64,000 nucleotides of DNA, from positions 5,898,530 to 5,962,529 of the forward strand of contig JAZBQD010000019.1 in the NCBI GenBank assembly GCA_036583965.1, read 5' to 3'. Position numbers and translations under genes: made by a program. How positions within the stretch are numbered: the first letter of the stretch is position 1; the number at the start of each line of letters is the position of its first letter. Below are positions 1 to 64,000 of this stretch, in pieces. Below the pieces are notes generated by a model. It was not told the origin of the DNA. It did not search any database and saw nothing but the letters and a program-made list of their open reading frames with translations. The stretch is from Prunella strophiata (Eukaryota > Chordata > Aves > Passeriformes > Prunellidae).

Positions 1-1359
1 TCAGATGTGCCATCAATACCCTGTGCTGGTTGTGGCCCTATCTGATTGATCCAAGCCTCTAGGGAACAGGTTGGATCACCTATACCAGGTGTGCTTTTGT
101 AGGAGAGAACAACTTTGAAAGTACCATTAATAACTGCAGTGCAGTAGGAAAAGACCAACAGCTCATAAATTGAGTTATTTCAATACCATTAAATACAGCC
201 AGCCACACAGAGGGTAAAGCTCAGTCATCTCACATGTCTCCACCTCTGAAGTGCTGATAGTTGTCTTGCAACACCAGCTGGAGTCCAGAAGATGGTGTTC
301 CCAAAGAGCACTGACAAGGCATTTCTGGGTGTCTCCTCCCTCATTTGGTACAATGGCACTGCAGGTTGAAGAACACTGCTCAGACTGAGCCTTGAAAGCC
401 ACTTCCACAACAAGCTGCTGCCAGGCCTTCGTGGCATTTTGACACTGGTGTTGTTTTTCCATTGCTTTGAACTGCAAAAAGAGGAAGAAAGCAGAGAGAA
501 GAGTGGATCAGGGGCCTTCAGCATTCAGAATGTGGAAGGGAAGGGCTTTCATATCTCAGTAATACTGGGCAATATTCCTCACGTGCAGGCATTTGCAAGA
601 TTATGACTCTAAGCTGATTTGTAAGCCACAAGGCCAGAAGAGAACTGTACAATTATCTGGACTAAATGTTAATGAGGGACAGAAAGCATTCACCCTTAGC
701 TGACACATCAGTCCCCATGAAGAGGAAGTAAAAGACATTTTTAAACTTGAATGTTGGATTTCAGTAGATTAGAAAGAGAGACCCATGAATGAAGCAGAAT
801 GTTTTCCAGCCTTCTATGTACACGCTACTGGATCTTTTATTTAAATCTCATTATTACGTACATGGGTGGAAGCTGCTGCCCAACAAAAAAATACAGAAAA
901 ATCAGGAAAGCAGAGGGCACTGCAGATGCCTGGTGCCTCAGAGCTCTGTGGTTTAGAGGAGAGGTTTGTGGGGCTCAAGGGTGGGGGGCTGGCATGTGAA
1001 CTGAATGTCCACATGGATGCCTTGAACCCATTTCTGAGCATGTCCGTCATGTTCGGGAATAAGTGAGAAACTAAATTATAAATAATAGAGCAAGACTGCT
1101 GGGAAAGAAATAAACCCCAGTAAACCAGAACAATCAGTTTGTTCTCCAGTGTTTCCTGTACAAGTAATAAAATCTAATAACTGAGTTGCTGTTAACAGTT
1201 AATGACCACTGCATTTGTTAATGGACCCAGACAAATGAGAGCAGTTTAATACAACAAACAGGCCATTAGCTGTATTAATGGTTGGCTTGTAGGAGTTAGA
1301 GCTCTTATAAACTATATTCTGCAGTTTATAATACCAGCACTTTATAAAATGACCTGGTG

Positions 1360-1475
1360 TTTTCCAAAAAATAAAAAATAATAAGGATCAGGTGAGCTAC
1401 AATTTAAAACAATTTAGTTTTCCAAAAAATAAAAAATAATAAGGATCAGGTGAGCTACAGTTTAGAAAATCAGTA
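1360..1475 (+). repeat. 58-bp tandem duplication
   Basis: Two copies, 1360-1417 and 1418-1475. The first 41 or so bases (starting ttttccaaaaaataaaaa and ending gtgagctaca) are identical; the rest has diverged slightly. A simple local duplication in AT-rich intergenic sequence. Confidence 0.9.
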
Positions 1476-3172
1476 TTCATGGCAACTAGGAAAAGCTGAT
1501 ATTAGGCTACAATCTCTTTTTCTGTTTCCACTGGAATAAATCAGGATCAACAGCAAACATACAAACCAGGCCTGATTCTTGTATAGCTCAAATGAGTGAC
1601 AGCTTTGCTTTTGACTTCAGTGAGTTTTGGATTGATCCTATAATTATTATTATTAGAGAGGAATTTGATTTTTTTTTTTTTTCTTCTTCTCCCTAGACAA
1701 CAAATGATTCCACATATGGGATATTGAGTCTTCAGCAGCTGTCATTGTTTAAAAGTTTAACATGCAGTCTTATAGAAAGAACTATAAAAGGGAAGTGGTA
1801 TAAATAGACTAAAATTAATAGAGGAACAAAATAGAGTTAGTTCCTACTTCAATTGCCTCTACAGTTCTCTTAATTTTTGTATTTGTATAGTTTTTATAGT
1901 ATTTAGCTGCAGTTTCAGTCACAAAAATTGTCACTGGAACTTTTTGCAATGGTAGTTGTGAAAGACAAAATTCTTCCATTACTTTACAGACTCACTGCTG
2001 AATATAACCAGGGTCTGGTAGAAATTTAATGTGGAGCAATTTAAGACCTTGCCCTTAACTTGCCAAATGAGGATGATACTAAATTAGAATTGTAGGTTAC
2101 TGGGGAAGGGAATAACACACAGTTTGGTAGGAAAAAGAATTTGAGATTTTTACAGGGTGGATGAATGGGCTCTAATTTGTGTATATCTGTAGTGTGAGAT
2201 GAGGCCAGGCTTAAATCACAATGTTACAACAGGACTTGGCCAAGCTCTTTGGCTTTGTTTGTGGAGCTGAACTGGAAGTTTTTCAGACAGATTCCCAAAA
2301 ACATAAGAGAGAAGTTGCATAAACTTATCCTTAAGGTTACTGTGACCTGAAGGAAGAATGCAGGAGTAAACTTTGAGAGTTGTTCCCATCTTTGACCATT
2401 CACCCACCTGCAAGGAATGGTGCCTAAGCCAGCCTAAGGAGGTGTCATTCTCCATTTCTTTTACTCAGATATGGAAATTACAGTTGAGAGGAACACAGCA
2501 TGCTCACTTTGTCCCTCCTAGAGCCATCATACTTCAGCCATGCTCTTCCATGTCCTTCCTGTTGATTCCTTTCAGCTGGCAATTTGTGGTTTAAGATATG
2601 CCTGGGCCAGGGTTTATCTCATGGTCAGTAGCCACTATTAAGTCTATCCTCCATTAAAACCTAGTCCTGGATAAGGCTGTTTATATCCCTGGCCTCCATT
2701 TTTTGCAATGAACTCCAAATTATAACTGTGCATTCTGTGAAAAGGCATTTGTTTCTGTATGTTTTTAAACCTCTGACCTCAAAACATTTGTAAGTGTCCT
2801 TTAGGTCTTGGCTGGGAAAGAACGAAAAATCCTTTCCCATTCATACAGCTCATGTGGTTTATGATTGCACAGATCTTGCTCATATTTTCCTTTTCATTCA
2901 TTCCTTCCCAGACTTAGAAATATCAAGCTAGGCAGTCTCTTTCCCTTCACAACCATGTTTTGTGCCTTTTCATCACCTTTGTCATCTTTTTCTGTGCCTT
3001 TCCTAGATCTGGTCTGCATTTTTTGAGATGGAGGGAGCAGCAGGCTTGCACACAATAAATGGTATGAGTGTGTCATTTATACAGTGCCTGAGTGGCAGTT
3101 TTGGCATTGCTGTCAGTTGTTTCAACATTTACCAATAGTTGTCTTTTTGATTGTTGGTGAGTTCTAAGCTGG

Positions 3173-3220
3173 TTTTTTTTTGTTTTTTTGGTTTGTTTTT
3201 TTTTTTTTTTTTTTTTTTTT
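3173..3220 (+). repeat. T-rich homopolymer tract
   Basis: Nearly continuous T with a few G interruptions, ending in ccccaggggg. Similar tracts occur at 9156-9200, 15558-15620 (preceded by a CT run), 22931-22957, 33142-33156 and 59229-59244. None carries an adjacent retrogene that I can recognise. Confidence 0.9.
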
Positions 3221-5879
3221 CCCCAGGGGGTTTTCCACTACTACACTAAAACATTCTCCTAGAGTGCCAGGTTAATAAGATTACCTGTAGCCTGGCTTGT
3301 TTATCCTGTAATTTACCCATAATTCAGATTGCACTTCCTTTCTGCTTTATTTTCTATTTGTTGCCACTGCATGTCTCCAACCACTCTGCTGCACATCAGG
3401 AGATCTGCTCACTCTTCTCAGTGGGTTCCTTGAACAGCTCTGTGCCACGGGCTGACTGCTCAGGGAACCATCCAGCTTGGCAGGAGGCAATGGGAAGAGC
3501 TCAGCCTCTCTGAGCACTTGAGGGCACAGAATGAATCACCCTGCATGCCTGGAGCCTGGTCTCTCAGGTCCTGCTGAGGGAAGGAAGAGAATCCACACTC
3601 CTGCAGATCTGACTGGCCCCCAGAGCTGTGCAAGGAGGGATCAATGCAGCCATCACCAGATGGTGCAGCTGCATTCAGCCTTGCAAGGTCATGGTGTGCA
3701 GGGATGTTTTGATTCTTGGAAGAAAATACCTAACTGGGGATGTTTTTCCACTGCATGGATGTCTGGAGAGTAGGCAGGGTAGGTTCTGACTTCATGTCGC
3801 TGCTCAGTTCTCTTTGAGAACAGGACATTTGGGCTTTGGCTGGGAGTTCAGAATAGGGGTGTGTTCAGATGCTGTTGGAGATGATCTGTTCCAGACTGGT
3901 TTGAGTGGATAAACAAAATTAATTAGATTCACATCATATGAGTCCACAGGATTGATTTTTTTTCCTGCAGCAGAAAACTGGCTTGTACTGCTGTTCACCA
4001 GAAACTACTTACAACTGTGGCTCACCTGCTTTTTCCATGAGTTCTACAATACCTGCCAGGTTTATCTGAAGTCTGGGTAGAGGAATCACATTATCACATG
4101 AGATTCCAATGAACCACTGTATAGAAAAAGTTCTTTGAGTCCTCATTCTTATTGCTATTATAGATGAAATTCCAGCATGGCAAAGTACTTCACCTTGTGT
4201 GATTAAGCAGAGCAAATGGCACTGTCTGAGCCTTTATCCAGCAGATTTTTGTCTTCTCCCTGTTTCTGACAGTAAATATGTGAGCCAGCCATTACTTCCA
4301 GCAAGTGATGCTTGGGATGACTCTCATCTCTGCCTGCTCAGGAAACTGAGGAAAAGGTAAAGAGAAATTTTGACAGTACTATGGCAGTCTGTGATTGTAA
4401 TTCATGTTTATCTCTTAACTATAGTCTCCTAGTGCCAAACATTCTTCACTGCTATTGCACTGAGCCATTTGAAAAGGCTCTAACCAAAGTAAAATCCATA
4501 TGTGATGATTTGGAATTCACAGAGTGAGTGCTCCAGCCCTTATAAGGCCTTCAGCCTTATCCTTTGGGCACTCATGCTGGGTGCTTTAAAATTCAGGCTG
4601 TCTTTAAACCTTGTTTACAGCTCTGAGTGAGTCCTGTTGGAAGTCTTCTAAGGGCTCCAAGTTGCCCATGATGGTCAGCATGGATTCTGCCCTGGCTTCA
4701 AGGGACAGCTCATAACTTGGAAGGACAGAAGTGGTAAAAGTACAAAATGACAGATCCTGGTCCTCTTGAAAAGGTAAATGGGGGACTTTTTTATTTTATG
4801 GTGTCATAAAAAAAAGAAGAAGTGGTGAATCCAGACACGAAAGCAGTAGCAGATACACAGCTGATAAAAGGAAATATTTATTTCTGACCAGCTCACTGCT
4901 GTGGGATACTAGAATCCAAGAAGGTATGAAGACTAAAACAAGGGAAAATAAAATTACCTAGAATGATCACAGCTAATGCTAAAATGCATTTCAGAAGGAA
5001 CATCAACACAAAAATCCTAAATCTACAAGTCTTTTATGAGAAGACAATAGTCTGTGTATACTTGTCCATACCTGCTGTTAAAAGATCTGGGGCTGGTCAC
5101 TCCTGGAAACAAAATTTCAGAACCTGGGGTGGCAATTTCTAAAACTAAGCCTGTATTCCTCCTCAGGATGGGGTGTCCTAACTAAGCTCAAAAAAACCAT
5201 AAACACTTGTCTTCTCCAGTTTATAGTGATGGAGCAAGGAACTTAAAAACCTTGAAAGGAGACCTGTCAGAAGTCTGATTTAAGAGTCTACAAGTTTTTC
5301 TGGCAGAACAGTTGCTTCCATGTGAGGAGCGATCACATTACTGAACCTGTTCCACCTGCTCTCTCCAGAGGAGGCAATCAGAGACAACCTGCTCTGTCTG
5401 AGGCTTGGAAGGAGCCTTGGCTTGGTGTTCCTGCGAAACTTGGGAACTCTAGAAGAAGAAAACAACGTGGAGAAGGGGGCAAGCAAGGAAAGGGGATGGG
5501 AGAAAATAGAGACAGTCTGCTAGGGAACGTGAAAGATGGCAGAGCTGAGGTGAGAGGAGTGGTCTGGAAAATAAATAAAAAAAAAAAAAAAAAAAGAAAG
5601 AAACACATCAAAAAAAGGCTGCAAGCTGTCAGCCACTCTTGGCACCATCCAGCTGTGGAGGGGGTCACTCAAAGGACCGCATCTTAGGGAGTGCAACCTA
5701 ATTCAGATGATGCCGGCTGAACAATGCCACCGCGAAGGCAGGCTTTCATTGTTCCCTACCCAGTTCACACCGCTTTGCTGTGAAATCAGCAAAGCAATTA
5801 AAACTAATTAAATCCCGACTTTATTAAGTGCGATCAAACCCCCGAAGACAATCCACCCTCAAACCAACCCTGCACGCCG

Positions 5880-6528
5880 AGTGCCAGGCACGTTAATCAC
5901 CCGCAATTAACCCCGGCACGGCGGAGCCGACACATCCCTGTGTTCTCGGCGCACGTTCCCGGGCCGGGCGCTGCGGGAGGCTGCCGAGGGCGAGGTGCGG
6001 CCGGCGGAGGCAGCGCTGCTCGGGTCGCTCCGCTCCCGTGCGGCCGCTGAGGGGCCGCGGGTCCGAGGCCCTTCCCGGGAGGTGCTGAACGGGGCCTTGG
6101 AGAACCGGGGGGTCGGAGCCCCTCAGGGGAGTCCCGGAGCGGGGCAAGCAGCGGCCCCGAGAGAGGACACAGCTCCGGGCCGCACCTCGGCAGCGGCGGG
6201 ACGGGCACAGCCGTGCGCTCCCCGCCCTCACGGCGCGGCTCCGCGGCCCGTCCCCGCCCGCCGCCGCCGCCTCACGCCCAGGTGTCCCCGGGCCGGATCG
6301 CGCCGCTCCCCGCGGCAGGAGCAGCCCGGGCCGGGCGGCGGGGGCGGGCGGGGCGGTGCCGGAGCCCCGGCAGAGGCAGAGGCCGGGGGCGGGCGCGGTG
6401 CCGCCGCCCGGCCCCCTGAGGAGGCGCGGCGGGGCTGCGGCGGCCCGGCAGGCGAGGCTGGGTGCCTCTCCCGGCGGGAGCGGGCTCTGGCTCTCCTCCC
6501 GGCTCCCGGGCGCCCCGGGGGCGCGGCC
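5880..6528 (+). promoter_or_regulatory. PRKCH: CpG-island promoter and 5' leader of PRKCH
   Basis: GC content and CpG density jump from about 5880 and stay high through exon 1 to about 6900. Clustered GC boxes are visible at 6339-6357 (ggcgggggcgggcggggcgg), typical Sp1/KLF sites. There is no TATA box near the likely start, as expected for a CpG-island promoter. I cannot place the transcription start exactly; it should lie between about 6000 and 6500. The sequence contains no ATG before 6529, so the PRKCH start is the first AUG whichever start is used. Confidence 0.8.

Positions 6529-64000
<57,472 letters not shown>

Larger units (their letters stand above)
1..5879. other. Upstream intergenic sequence, no convincing gene
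   Basis: AT-rich sequence upstream of PRKCH. It holds a 58-base tandem duplication (1360-1475), a long T-rich tract (3173-3220) and an A-run (5577-5595). Short ORFs are scattered on both strands without recognisable protein similarity or codon bias. One exon-like block on the minus strand at 234-471 is discussed in the findings; no other gene evidence was seen. Confidence 0.6.

Overview
The window is vertebrate nuclear DNA, almost certainly from a bird. It contains one gene I can identify with confidence: the 5' two thirds of PRKCH, the novel-type protein kinase C eta, on the + strand. Nine coding exons lie between 6529 and 62078. All introns start GT and end AG, and the joined exons give 425 residues in one unbroken frame. 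The protein runs N to C as: novel C2 domain (exon 1 and the start of exon 2), pseudosubstrate and C1A zinc finger (exons 3-5), C1B zinc finger (exons 6-7), V3 hinge and glycine-rich loop (exon 8), and the catalytic lysine with the alpha-C helix (exon 9). The rest of the kinase domain and the C-terminal tail must lie beyond position 64000. Comparison with the family length (human PKC eta, 683 residues) suggests about 258 residues are missing.

Bird origin is inferred from many 5'-truncated CR1 LINE copies. Several keep the avian CR1 3' end with its ATTCTRTG-type tail, and they occur in both orientations. Two related LTRs with the layout of class II (ERVK-like) endogenous retroviruses support this. 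The species cannot be fixed from the sequence alone.

Layout: 1-5880 is upstream intergenic sequence with no convincing gene. About 5880-6900 is a CpG island holding the promoter, the 5' leader and exon 1. Intron 1 (27.8 kb) and intron 2 (19.4 kb) take up most of the window and hold CR1 fragments, one solo LTR with a clean 6-bp target-site duplication, a second inverted LTR, T-rich tracts and a small CpG-dense patch. Exons 3-9 are clustered at 54147-62078 with short introns. Intron 9 is cut by the window edge and contains a 30-bp minisatellite.

I found no CRISPR array, operon, tRNA or rRNA gene, and no evidence of a novel multi-gene system; this is an ordinary vertebrate locus. The items most worth a second look are an ATG-free but open 5' leader in frame with PRKCH, the two LTRs, the in-frame minisatellite, an unusually long intronic ORF near 19.6-20.2 kb, a CpG-rich patch with an ETS-like motif in intron 1, and an exon-like block on the minus strand at the left edge.
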